Shown piece after piece: positions 13,201 through 23,540 of a stretch of DNA of 64,000 bases. The stretch's first letter is position 1; each line of letters begins with the position of its first letter. The stretch is from Undaria pinnatifida (taxonomy: Eukaryota > Sar > Phaeophyceae > Laminariales > Alariaceae). Under the pieces are notes generated by a model. It saw nothing but the letters and a program-made list of their open reading frames with translations, was not told the origin of the DNA and made no database searches. Where the stretch lies: NCBI GenBank assembly GCA_012845835.1, contig JABAKD010000007.1, forward strand, positions 7,294,222-7,358,221. Reading direction: 5' to 3'. The position numbers were made by a program, and so were the translations under genes.

Positions 13201-16200
13201 TTTCTAAAACAGCTTCCATGGAAGTAGTGGAAGATTTCACAGAAGTAATGGAAGCTTCCATGAAGTTACTTTCGTGGGAAAACGTTGGAGTAAGGGTTAG
13301 GGTTAGGTTGCCTCCGTGGAAGCTTCGTAGAAGATGTTTCCCCGGAAGCTACTTCCGTGAAAGCTTACGTGGAAGCTTCCGTTGAAGTGGCCTCCGTGGA
13401 AGCTTCTGTAGAAGCTTCATTTCAAGTTGCTTCCGCGGAAGCTTTCGTGGAAGTTGCTTCCGCGGAACCTTTCAATGAAGCTTCCGTGGAGGTTGCTTCA
13501 GTGGAAGCTTTCATGAAAGCTTCCGGGGAAGCTTTCACTGCTTTCATTGAAGCTTTCATGGAAGATATGGATGCTATGGAAGCTTCAATGGAAACAATTC
13601 AATTGGTGGATGCTTTCGTGGAAGCTTCCCCGGAAGTTATGGAATATATGAAAGCTTCCACGGAAGTAACTTCCACGGTATCTTCCACGAAAGCTTTCAC
13701 GAAAGCTTCCATAAAGTAACTTCCCCGAACGCTTCCATGGAAGCTCTCATTGAACCAATGGAAGCTTTCCTGGATATTATGGAAGCTTTCATGGCATAGA
13801 CTTCCACGGGAGCTTTCGTAGAATTTTCCGTGGAAGCTCCCAAGGAAAATATAGAAGACATAAAAGTTTCAACGAAAGAAACTTCCATGGGAGCTTATAC
13901 GACAGCTTCCATGGAAGTAACTTTCACGAAAGCCTCCGTCGAAGATTTCATGGAAGTGATGGAACCCTTCGTGCAAGTTATGGAAGCTTTTATTGAGGTA
14001 ATGTCCACGGAGGTCTTCATGGAGGCTTTCGTGGATAATACGAAAGGTATGAAAGCTTCCACGGGATCTTCAACGAAAGCTTCCACGAAAGCTTCCATGG
14101 AAGTAACTTCCTCGAACTGGTTCACGAAAGCTTTCATTGAGGTGATGGAAGCTTTCGCAGATGTCACGGAAGCTTTCCTGAAATTCGGCGGACGTCTTCG
14201 TCGAAGCTTCCATGAAAGATACGGAGGATGTGAAAGCTTTCCCGGATGTAACGTGCACGGAAGCTTTCATGGGAGGTTCCTTAAGCTTCCGTGGAAGCTT
14301 CCATGGAAGGTATGGAAGATATGAAAGCTTTCGCGGAAGCAAATTCCTCAGGAGTTTCTAAAACAGCTTCCATGGAAGTAGTGGAAGCTTTAACAGAAGT
14401 AATGGCAGCCTCAATGGAAGTTACTTTAATGGGAGAAGGAAGACTTAGGGTTAGAGTTAGGTTGCCCCCGTTGAAGCTTCGTAAGAGATGTTTCCACGGA
14501 AGTACCTTCCGTGGAAGCTTACGTAGAAGCTTCCGTTGAAGTGGCTTCCGTGGAAGCTTCTGTAGAAGCTTCATTTCAAGTTGCTTCCGCGGAAGCTGTC
14601 GTGGAAGTTGCTTCCGCGGAACCTTTCAATGAAGCTTCCGTGGAGGTTGCTATAATGAAAGCTTTCATGAAAGCTTCCGGGGAAGCTTTCACTGCTTTCA
14701 TTGAAGCTTTCATGGAAGATATGGAAGCTATGAAAGCTTCCATGGAAACAATTGAATTGGTGGATGCTTTCGTGGAAGCTTCCCCGGAAGTTATGGAATA
14801 TATGAAAGCTTCCACGGAAGTTACTTCCACGGTATCTTCCACGAAAGCTTTCACGAAAGCTCCTATAAAGTAACTTCCACGAACGCTTCCATGAAAGCTC
14901 CCATGGAACTAATGGGAGTTTTTCAAGAGGTTTTGGAAGCTTTCATGGCAGTGACTTCCACGGGAGCTTTCGTAGAATTTTCCGTGGAAGCTTCCAAGGA
15001 AGATATAGAAGACATAAAGCCTTCAACGAAAGAAACTTCCATGGAAGCTTATACGAAAGCTTCCATGGAAGTAACTTTCACGAAAGCCTCCATCGAAGAT
15101 TTCATGGAAGTGATGGAACCCTTCGTGGAAGTTTTGGAAGCTTTTATTGAAGTAACATCCACGGAGGTCTTCATGGAAGCTTCCATGGATAATACGGAAA
15201 GTATGAAAGCTTCCACGGAAGTAACTTTCACGGGAGCTTCAACGAAATCTTTCATTGAAGTAACGTCACACGAAATCTTCTATGGAAGCTTTCCATGGAA
15301 GAAATGAAAGCTTTCGCAGATGTTACGCACGATTTCATGAAGGAACTTTGACGGACGTCCTCGTGGAAGCTTCCATGAAGGATACGGAAAATATGGACGC
15401 TTCCACGGAGGTAACTTAAACGTAAGCTTTCATGGGAGCTTCCTCAAGCTTCCGAGGGAGCTGCCATGGAAGATATGGAGGATATGAATGCTTCCGTAAA
15501 AATGAATTCCTCGGGAGCTTCCACGGAAGTTTCGGTGGATGTAATGGAAGCGTCGTGGAAGAAGTGGAACGTTCTATGGAAGTTACTTTCATGGAAAAAG
15601 GTTAGCATCAAGGTTAGGGTTAGGTTGCCTCCGTGGAAGCTTCCGTGGTAGCTTTCGTGGAAATTGCTTCCGTGGAAGCTTTCGTGGAAGTTGCTTCCGT
15701 GGAATCTTCCGTGGAAGATTCCGTGAAAGTCGCTCATGTGGAAGCTTCCGCGGAAGCCTCAACTGAAGTTGCTTCCGCGGAAGCTTTCGTGGAAGTTGCT
15801 TCCGCGGAAGCTTTCAATGAAGCTCCCGTGAAAGTTGCTTCAGTGGAAGCTTTCATGAAGGCTTCCGTGGAAGCTTTCACTGCTTTCATATAAGCCTCCA
15901 CGGAAGACATGGAAGCTGTGGAATCTTCCATGGAAGCAATTGAATCGGTGGAAGCTTTCGTGAAGACTTGCCTGGAAGAAATGGAATATATGAAAGCTTC
16001 CACGGAAGTAACTTCCACGGGAGCTTGCACAAATGCTTCTACACAAGCTTCCATGGAAGTAGCGTCCACGGAAGCTTCAATGGAATCTCTCAATGAACTA
16101 ATGAAAGCTTTTCTGGAGGTTATGGAAGCTTTCATGGCAGTGACTTCAACGGGAACTTTCGTGGAAGCTTGCGTGGAAGCTTCCATGGATGATGTAGAAG

Positions 16201-17440
16201 ACATGAAAGCTTCAACAAAAGTAACTTCCACGGGAGCTCACACGAATGCTTCCACGAAAGCTTCCATGGAAGTATCTTCCACGAAAGCCTCTATGGAATA
16301 TTTCATGGAAGTGATGGGACCCTTCGTGGAAGATATGAAAGCTTTAATTAAAGTAACGTCCACGGAAGTCGTCATTGAAGCTTCCGTGTAAGCTTCCATG
16401 AACGATACGGAAGATATGAAAGGTATCACGTAAGTAACTTCCAAGGGAGCTTCAGCATAATCTTCCACGAAAGCTTCCAAGGAAGTAACGTCCACGAAAT
16501 CTTCCATGAAAGCTTTCATGGAAGCAGTGAAAGCTTTCGCAGATGTTACGGAAGCTTCCATGAAAGAAACTTCGACGGACGTCTTCGTGGAAGCTTTCAT
16601 GAAATATACGGGAGATATGAAAGCTTTCACGGATGAACCTTGCATGGAAGCATTTATGGGGGCTTTATCAAGCTTCCGCGAAAGCTTCCATGGAAGTTAT
16701 GAAATATATGAAAGCTTCCACGGGATTAAATTCCTCGGAACCCTCCACGGAAGCTTCCTTGGAAGTAGTGGAAGATTTGGGGAAGAAATGGAGCCTTCCA
16801 TGGAAGTTGCTTTCATGGGAGAAGGTTAGTGTTAGGGTTAGGGTTACGTTGCCTCCGTGGAAACTTCCGTGGAAGATGTTTGCACGGAAGTTTCTTCCGT
16901 GGAAGCTTCCGTGAAAGTTGCTTCCGTGAAAGCTTCCGTGGAAGCTTCCGTGAAGTTTGCTTCCGTGGAAGCTTTCGTGGAAGTTGTTATTGCGGAGGCT
17001 TTCGTGGAAGCTTCCGTGGAAGTTGCTTTGGTAAAAGTTTTAATGGAAGCTTCCGTGAATGTTGCTTCCGTTAAAGCTTTCATGGAAGCTCCGTGGAAGT
17101 TGCTTCCATGGAAGCATTCGTGGAAGTTGCTTCTGTGGAAATTGCTCCCGTGGAAGCTGCTTTCGTGGAAGCTTCCGTGGAATTTTCTTCCGCGGAAGCT
17201 TCCGTGGAAGCTTTCATGGAAGCTTTCACGGCATGGAGGCATGGAAGCTTCTATGCTTCCATTGAAGCTTTCATTGCTTCCATGGAAGCTTACACGCTTC
17301 TTTGGAAGCTTCCGTTTCTTCCATGAAAGCCTCCGTGGAAGCGATGGAAGCTTCCGTGGAAGTCGTGGAAGCTGCCATGGAAGCGATAGAAGTTCCCATA
17401 GAAGCTTCTGCGAGCTTCCACCGAAAATGCAGAAAGTGCA
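7237..17440. repeat. 10.2-kb satellite of a 12-bp palindromic unit with higher-order blocks
   Basis: The array is built from variants of a 12-bp unit that joins a HindIII site (AAGCTT) to an NcoI-like site (CCATGG or CCRTGG). Because the unit is self-complementary, both strands read the same 4-codon repeat (E/K-A-S/F-M/V/T). Higher-order blocks begin with a TTAGGG-like motif at about 8194, 9534, 10721, 11902, 13291, 14444, 15610 and 16831, giving spacings of about 1340 (including a 273-bp MITE insertion with its duplication), 1187, 1181, 1389, 1153, 1166 and 1221 bp. Blocks starting at 8194, 9534 and 10721 are the most alike, so they are the most recent duplications. Open frames up to 219 codons occur on both strands but are broken by stops at different places in each block, so I treat this as non-coding satellite. 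A degenerate Glu/Ala/Ser repeat-protein gene as ancestor cannot be excluded. Confidence 0.9.
8918..9186 (+). mobile_element. MITE copy 1 (269 bp) inserted in the satellite
   Basis: Terminal inverted repeats start GACC(A/C)AGGCTACGGTAGG and reappear reversed at the right end (CTACCGTAGCCTGGGTC). The insertion is flanked by a 4-bp target duplication TTAC (8914-8917 and 9187-9190) and interrupts an otherwise periodic satellite block, which proves it is a discrete insertion. Two subterminal palindromic motifs lie inside, ACTCGCACGAGT and ACTCGCGCGAGT. No coding capacity, so it is non-autonomous. Superfamily not assigned: 4-bp duplications occur in several cut-and-paste families. Confidence 0.92.
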
Positions 17441-17700
17441 GTTGGCCGGAAAATACTGACCAAACGTGAAAGGCCAAAAACATAATATGTATCAGTTATA
17501 GTCCAATTTTGTTATTGTTGTTCTTTTCGGTATTCTCTGATGAGTGTCTGGGGGCCTTCACCGGCGGCCTACTGAGGGCCACCAACAAATCTATAGCCCA
17601 CAGTCATACTTGCGAACAAAGCGGATGTCCGATGCCAAGGGTGGCAAAAAAAGTTCGATTAATCCATTAAACGCGACGGGCAATAATCATGTACCAGGTA
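17441..17700. other. Unassigned spacer after the satellite
   Basis: Single-copy-looking sequence without a recognised gene. Confidence 0.3.
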
Positions 17701-17703
17701 TGA

Positions 17704-17704
17704 T

Positions 17705-17800
<96 letters not shown>

Positions 17801-17845
17801 ATTGTTATTATTGTTATTGTTGTTGTTTTTGTTGTTGTTGTTCTT
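17704..17845. repeat. Compound microsatellite (GGTGTC)n then (GTT)n
   Basis: About five GGTGTC repeats at 17704-17737 are followed by roughly 100 bp of GTT/ATT triplets. The Val/Leu- and Thr-rich frames crossing it are artefacts of the repeat. The sequence just downstream (17846-17900) resembles the end of the (AAC)n-tailed retroposon family in reverse orientation, so the GTT run is probably that element's tail. Confidence 0.9.
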
Positions 17846-17900
17846 AGTACGCTAACCGGCATAATCAACTTCGTCGTCACCGGACAGTTACCAGTCATTC
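17846..17900 (-). mobile_element. Diverged remnant of (AAC)n-tailed retroposon
   Basis: Read on the minus strand, the sequence resembles the terminal block at 30850-30930 (…GTGAC…GACNNNGTTGATTATGC…) and leads into an AAC/AAT repeat. It is weakly conserved. Confidence 0.4.
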
Positions 17901-18252
17901 GGGGGCAAACTTATACTATCATAATAAGAACCAAGCACATTAAAATATTTGTGGTCTAGCGCTTTCCCTGGAACGCTACATTTAATAGCGTTGGTTCTGA
18001 GCTTCAAATCCCTCGTGGGTCGTTTTTTTTTTTTTTTTTTACAAGACGAAAACGAATTAAACGGAAGCCACGGCTGACAGCTTTTAACGGCGTGGTAGGC
18101 ACAATTTGAGCAATTAACGAAGGAAGATGCAACTGAAATCTTGTCACGATTCAAATGAAAGGACGTGCGGGAGTGGGGAGGGGAGGCAAAAGCCTGGTTA
18201 ACGACCCCGATCAACACGTATTCCTGGCCATTGTTTCATCGTGGTGTATAGT
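17901..18252. other. Unassigned spacer
   Basis: A T run of 18 at about 18026-18043 is the only distinctive element. No gene was seen. Confidence 0.3.
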
Positions 18253-19930
18253 AAGTTTGAAAGTACACTCCAGCTGTAAGATCGAGGACTTTGTCGAAAC
18301 TCATCGTTGCAAACGGTGCGTGATACTCCGATCGCGCGTATTACGTGTTGTGTGTCCTCATTAAGGATATAGGTCGGCGACTCCCCTGGCAACTACAGTG
18401 TAGCTATCAGGGTCGACAGGGTAATGTTAGTCAGTCTGTGCTCGGAAGCGAAAAATATCCGTTTTTGAAGGGGACAAAATGTGACTGCTGTGGAAGGAAA
18501 TGCATCAGTTTATATAGTGAATCACGTAAGTCGAATAACCGTTGAGGGAAGGCGGAGTTTTTAAGGACGTGGGGGCATGGGTTTGATCAAGCAGGGAGGG
18601 GGGGTCAATCTGTGCGTGGTACTGTAATTCCTACCATGTAAGTCGAAAACCAGTGAGGAGAGGGCGGAACGTTCGAGGGGGTGGGGGGGAGGGCGGGGGA
18701 GGGGGGGGACAGAAAAGGTTTTTTTTACCAACCTCTCTTCTAGGTCATACTCGGAGTATAGATGTAGGGGTTTGTTATACGCGTGGTACGAGGTCTAGGC
18801 GATGTTTTGGGTGGTGGGGAAGGAAGGGGCGTTGGGGGCGGGGGGGGGGGTGGGTGGGAATTTGCCGCGGCGGCATGGACGGCGCTAAAACGATAATGAG
18901 GCGATACCCAGGGCGTGGAAGTGTTTGTTACTCTGGCGGATTCGATATTGGTTGGGGCGTTGAGAAGAGAGAGCGAGGAATATATTAAAAAGGGGGGGGG
19001 GGGGAGGGAGGGCGGAGATGAGTTGGAGCTACGGCATGGATGGCTAGAAGGATAATGAGATGGTATAAGTTGGCTGGTAGTTTTTACTACTGTGGTAAAT
19101 TTTGATTTTAGGTGGGGCGTTTGAACAAGAGGGATCGGGGGCGGAGGGCGGGGGGGGGGGCATTCAATATGTGCGCGGAAACTATAAACCCTTAAAGGGG
19201 ACAAATCTGATGATTGTGCCAAGAAGACACCTCTTTATATCACCCGCCTGGTAATGTGTATTATTCTAGAACGTTTGATGTTACATGTAGTATGCAACCC
19301 GGTTCTTATGTGTAGTAAAAAACGCTTCATAATTTGTTTTTGTACATGGATCGAACGGTAGAATATTTCAATCGATAGGTACAATCATGTGGATACCATT
19401 ATTTTTTTACATCTCTAAAGATAAGAAAGCAAAGATATATATTGCCAAATACAACAGGCGAGGTGATGTGGTCATGTAATGTCACCGTCATTGGGAACGA
19501 AAGAGAGAACTTCGAATCGTTAGTGCTTTGAAAGGAACGCTTAGTGTACCCGCGCTCAATTACGTTTCTTCGTTAGTCATACTTCGGTTGGCATAGGTTG
19601 GGAGGCGGTCATGCAGATGGTATGAACGGGATACCCTACGTGATAAGTTGGTAGTGCGGTTTACAGTAATTTTACCGTATCTGTCTGTACCTTTTTTTCA
19701 TATTATTATTATTGTCTCACATATACGATTTTACGCCTATGTTTTTACCGTGCCGATGTGGGGCTCTGAGGTCGCCAACTCTAAGACAGAGATACATCTT
19801 ACAAATACACTAAGCGAGATGACGTCGGCATGCGATGTCACCACTATTGAACACGAGGGTGACTTTACTTTGTTAGGCATATGCTACTGCGTTCCGTAGA
19901 GCTTGTCAGGCGATCATAAAAAAACGATCG
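18253..19930 (-). mobile_element. C-rich modular repeat, copy 3 (long)
   Basis: The plus strand starts with the antisense end block (18267-18330) and continues through GGTCGGCGACTCC, the AAAATCCGTTTTTGAAGGGGAC module, several TAGGTCTAGGCGATG modules and G runs (18661-18713, 18838-18850, 18991-19001). The outer modules at 19200-19560 and 19620-19905 are shared with 36890-37400 and 52900-53730, which shows that the family is longer than its common short copies. No enzyme is encoded. Confidence 0.7.
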
Positions 19931-20659
19931 GATGCACGAAATACCCTGCGTAAAAGGTTGGTAGTGTGGTCTACCGCAGTGTAAACATATTTGTCTGTAC
20001 TTCTTTTTCACATTGTTATTATATAGTGCACCATTATACGCCCTGTTTTCTCCCCACTGTCGTCAAAGATGTTGTGGTCCTGTAGATGTCGCGTCCATGT
20101 CTGGCGCTCTTGTTAGTGGTGCTCATGAAAACATGCCCTAGCGTGTAGTAGATAATCGCTGGGTGGTGTTCCTTTCCTTTACATCAAGCCAGGTAGTATA
20201 TGTCAACGCAACCGCTTGCTTGAAAACGGAAAATATAATTCCTCACACACCTGATACAGAGGAGACGCGGCCCGAAGATTGTTCAGTTTACCGATGGTCG
20301 GGAAAAGGTTATGAAGCAGCGCATTTCATTTTTACTACCACTCCTCACTCCACCTAAGACACTACGGGCATGCGTTGGACCAAGTTCACTGATGCCCAAA
20401 ACCAATTGCAAAAGAGGTGATATGGTGGGCAAGAGCTATAATGATAAGCGCTGCTACGATTACCACGTATCTTGTTCTGTTCGTTCATGCGTTCTTGATG
20501 AACCTATTATTCGGCAACAGTTTTGGCGTATTTCGAGTGTGTGTAAAGACTATATGTACACTATGCGATGTTTCTGAGTGGTAGGGACCTCAATTTGGAG
20601 TCCAGCGTACATGGGTTCCGTTTTTCGACTGAGTTTCGCATGTAGACGTGTGGACTATG
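19931..20659. other. Unassigned region
   Basis: A partial repeat of the preceding module (GTAGTGTGGTCTACCGCAG, about 19970) is present. The rest, including an 88-codon plus frame at 20311-20577, has no recognised domain. Confidence 0.3.
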
Positions 20660-20752
20660 TGGTTTTAGTGTGTGGGCATTCTTGGTTGATGTTCTATGTT
20701 CTAGATTTCGTTATCGTGTTGGTTTAAAATGGTGTTATCCAATACATATTAT

Positions 20753-20816
20753 CTTGCAAAGATGAGTTTCGACGAAATCTTCGATCTCACAGCTGGAGTG
20801 TATTTAAATTTTTATA
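20753..20816 (+). mobile_element. 64-bp truncated C-rich modular repeat with target duplication
   Basis: Only the terminal end block of the family is present. It starts at CTTGCAAAGATGAG and ends TTTTTATA. It is flanked by the 7-bp direct repeat ATATTAT (20746-20752 and 20817-20823) and interrupts the 96-bp tandem repeat. This truncated copy defines the fixed terminus of the family. Confidence 0.85.
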
Positions 20817-20885
20817 ATATTATTTGTGTCCACGTGGATGTTGCTACACGTGTACGTTTTGGTTGATGTTCTTAGACTTCGTTAT

Positions 20886-21032
20886 TTTTATTTTTTTTCT
20901 TCCATCCTCCGGCAGATGGGGAAAAATAAAGCTATAGCTCACCACACTTCCACGTATTTTCATACGCGTCGTGTGTCGATTTAACTCAGCTGCTTTCGCA
21001 GCCCAACGCTAGCTGGCGCACCCTTCGGGTCC
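20886..21032 (-). mobile_element. PolyA-tailed retroposon 3' end, 5'-truncated, with target duplication
   Basis: On the minus strand it reads from GGACCCGAAGGGTGCGCCAG to the CCCCATCTGCCGGAGGATGG block and an A tail (seen as T run 20886-20899). The target duplication is CGTTAT (20880-20885 and 21033-21038) and the host unit is otherwise continuous. Fixed 3' end, A tail and 5' truncation are the marks of target-primed reverse transcription. Confidence 0.87.
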
Positions 21033-21297
21033 CGTTATCGTGTTGTTTCAGAGTGGTGTTTTTGAACACGTATAATTTGTGTTCGCGTGGTTGTTGCTAT
21101 ACGTATGTTTTGATTGATGTTTTAAACTTCGTTGTGTTGTTTCAGAATGGTGTTCAAAAACGCATATTTTTTGTGCCCCCGTGGATGCTGCTACACGTGT
21201 ATGTTTTGATTCATGTTCTTAGGCTTCGTTATCGTGTTGTTCCAGAGTAGTGTTTTTGAACACGTAACATTTTGTGTTCGCGTGGTTGTTGCTATAC

Positions 21298-21508
21298 TTT
21301 GGTCTCCTCTTCACGAAAATATGCGTGTTCATTAATATCATGGCGTTCTCCCCCCCGCCCGCGGGGGAGGGTGGGGGGGTGGAAACTGACGGCTCACCCT
21401 CGTCCGGTTTTCCTTGCCCCCCCTCTCCCTCCCCCGCTCCCTCTCCCAGCTATTGTACGCGGCTGACCTGCCCCCTACCCGACAGATCACCTCAACAACC
21501 AGAAGCCC
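21298..21508 (-). repeat. Split direct repeat B2
   Basis: Identical to 21871-22082 except for one C in a homopolymer. It begins TTTGGTCTCC on the plus strand and forms the outer left end of the element. Confidence 0.95.
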
Positions 21509-21569
21509 CCCTCCCCCCCCCCTCCCCTTTAGCCCTCCTGCTCGTGAAGCAATCGGGTGGGAGGGTGGG

Positions 21570-21870
21570 AGATTGCGGTTGGTGTCTCCCCGTGCCACCT
21601 CTCTCCCCTTCACCCCTGCTGACGTCTTCTCCCTACTGCTACTACTGCTGCTGTCGCTGCCGCGTGGGCGCTACTCCCTTCTTCCTCTACCGTGCGTTGT
21701 GTCAGCTACTCGCTGCTGGTGTGCTGCTGCTGTGCTACGTTGTTGCTGCTGAAGTCCTCCTATTTTGCTATCCCTCCCCCTGGAACCACCCCCCCCCTCC
21801 TATGCTACCCGGATCTTCGATATTTCCTCTTCGTTCCGCCAAACTCCAGACTGTTCCGACATTCTTACAT
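21570..21870 (-). repeat. Split direct repeat A2
   Basis: A 301-bp copy of 29224-29524, about 99% identical. It ends ATTCTTACAT on the plus strand and abuts B1 at 21871. A 61-bp C-rich spacer separates it from B2. Confidence 0.95.
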
Positions 21871-22082
21871 TTTGGTCTCCTCTTCACGAAAATATGCGTG
21901 TTCATTAATATCATGGCGTTCTCCCCCCCGCCCGCGGGGGAGGGTGGGGGGGTGGAAACTGACGGCTCACCCTCGTCCGGTTTTCCTTGCCCCCCCTCTC
22001 CCTCCCCCGCTCCCTCTCCCAGCTATTGTACGCGGCTGACCTGCCCCCCTACCCGACAGATCACCTCAACAACCAGAAGCCC
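21871..22082 (-). repeat. Split direct repeat B1
   Basis: A 212-bp repeat of the outer end. It follows the stop of the recombinase ORF by about 30 bp on the minus strand. Confidence 0.95.
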
Positions 22083-22115
22083 ATTCGGAAGCCGCGTTCT
22101 ACGCTCGCGCCTACC

Positions 22116-23540
22116 CTACCCTACCCTCGCCCCCTTCCCCCCCCCTTCCCCCCCCCCCCCCCCCCCCCTCCATCTCGTCCCTTGCCCCGGCTGTCTGCCC
22201 GGCGCTCCTGACCTCCCTACCAAAATTCTTGACACCCAAAGGGGGTCTTCCATATTCGATCTCACGTACCCCATGAATGCCTGCGACGCCCACCTTCCTT
22301 CTCTCTGGATCACCCACGGCTGTGCTCCCATCTCCGCCAGCCTTGTCGCTCCCCCTATTCTTCCGGAATGCAGCGCGAATTCCTCTGGAACCAGCTCTCC
22401 CACTGCCCCCTTCCCTTGCTTCTTCCATTTCCTCGCCACTCTCTCCAGCCCGCTCCTTAAGCAAAACGTCGCTTGCCCTTTCGTCCATACCTTCCATCTT
22501 CCCCCGCTCCTGTAGGTCATCAGCGGGGCGTTTTCCCCCCCCGGAACCGTCTCCCAGTAGTAGGCTACTAGCTCCGCCATCAGGTCCACTACGTTCCCTT
22601 CCATCCTCCCCCCGACCCCCCCCGAACCTTTTGTTCTCACGGCTACCGCGCCTTTTCTCCCCTGGTCTCCTTTCCCCCCCTTGAAACGGATCTCCACCAT
22701 ATCCGCGGCTTCCTTCCCTCCAGGTCCCAGCTGCACCCCGTTCTCGAAGAAAGCCACGTCCCCCCTCCTCAAGCAGTAAACTTCATGCACCTTCCCTCCT
22801 TCCTCCGCGAATAGTTCCGAAGCCCTCAGCAGCAGCTGATACGTCAGTGCCAGCCCGATCCACACGATCCTTCCCCCTACCCCCCACGCGCCGATACTCT
22901 CCTCCATCACTCTGATCATCTGCCACGTCAGCGGCCTCCTTACCCGTGCCTGGTTCCCCGCCTCCGCATGCGCCCTCCTGATTCCCTTCTTCACTGCCTG
23001 AATCCTGAAGTGCTGCAGCGGCAGCGACAGCCCCCCCCACTGCTCGTGATAAAAGTTAACCGCCATCAGCTTCCCTGCCACTGTCGCCTCCTTAATCTTC
23101 CTTTCCGCGCAGCAGTAGGCCATGAACTCTGTCAGCTCCTCCACCAGCTCCCACTCGTCCAGTTCCTTCCCTAACCAGTTCCCTTTTCCCCTCATCGTCC
23201 TCCAACTCACCCACATTCTCCAACCTTGCGCATAAGTCTTTCTAGTCGACTTCGCAACCCGCCCAAGTCCGTAGCCGCGTGCAAAATCTCCGAACACATC
23301 CCCTCTCCTTCCGGTCCAAGCTCCTGGACCTGCCACGGGACGGCAGGGCATTCTTTGGTCAGCCTCGATTGGATTTCGTCTTCCTTCCACCTTGTTATCC
23401 CGTCTGCTAACCCGTTCTCCACCCCCCGCACGTGCTTCGCCTGGAAGCACCACCCCCCAATCTGCTCCAACACCCCCAAAATTCTCATCATCCCTCCCGA
23501 TCTCACTTCCCCTTTCCCCCCCTTGCAATTCTTCACCCAC
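22116..23540 (-). CDS. Tyrosine recombinase of the Ngaro-type element
   Basis: 474 codons. A tyrosine recombinase (phage-integrase fold) would integrate the circular double-stranded cDNA of the element. An N-terminal core-binding-like helical region starts around residue 95 (STRKTYAQGW). The catalytic domain has the first Arg in LLLRASELF (about residue 239), the His-x-x-Arg box in ALHSGRIGG (about 391) and the nucleophilic Tyr in AFMGYVRSN (about 424), so the R-H-R-Y set is complete. The C-terminus is a Gly/Arg-rich low-complexity tail. The first ~75 residues overlap the RNase H frame by 334 bp, so the true start may be internal. Found in all DIRS-order elements and absent from LTR and LINE elements. 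The intact frame implies potential function. Confidence 0.93.
   Translation of the reverse strand: MGEELQGGERGSEIGRDDENFGGVGADWGVVLPGEARAGGGERVSRRDNKVEGRRNPIEADQRMPCRPVAGPGAWTGRRGDVFGDFARGYGLGRVAKSTRKTYAQGWRMWVSWRTMRGKGNWLGKELDEWELVEELTEFMAYCCAERKIKEATVAGKLMAVNFYHEQWGGLSLPLQHFRIQAVKKGIRRAHAEAGNQARVRRPLTWQMIRVMEESIGAWGVGGRIVWIGLALTYQLLLRASELFAEEGGKVHEVYCLRRGDVAFFENGVQLGPGGKEAADMVEIRFKGGKGDQGRKGAVAVRTKGSGGVGGRMEGNVVDLMAELVAYYWETVPGGENAPLMTYRSGGRWKVWTKGQATFCLRSGLERVARKWKKQGKGAVGELVPEEFALHSGRIGGATRLAEMGAQPWVIQREGRWASQAFMGYVRSNMEDPLWVSRILVGRSGAPGRQPGQGTRWRGGGGGGEGGGKGARVG

Larger units (their letters stand above)
20660..21297. repeat. ~96-bp tandem repeat hosting three insertions (left part)
   Basis: The unit is roughly GTTATCGTGTTGTTTCAGAG.. 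through ..GTGGTTGTTGCTATACG, with diverged copies beginning near 21039, 21132 and 21232. Earlier units are split by a 64-bp C-rich element (20753-20816) and a 147-bp retroposon (20886-21032). The last unit is cut at 21297 by the Ngaro-type element and resumes at 29525. Confidence 0.85.

Noticed and set aside
7237..17440. CRISPR-like direct repeats
   Set aside because: Units are contiguous 12-mers without unique spacers of constant length, and the context is eukaryotic.
7259..17459. Many 80-220-codon frames with Glu/Ala/Ser or Gly/Ser/Phe/His repeats on both strands
   Set aside because: All derive from the 12-bp palindromic satellite. Stops fall at different places in each block and both strands look alike, so no single gene is supported.
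21274..22515. 413-codon plus-strand open frame
   Set aside because: It spans B2, A2, B1 and the antisense of the recombinase. Its internal repetition is just the split direct repeats.
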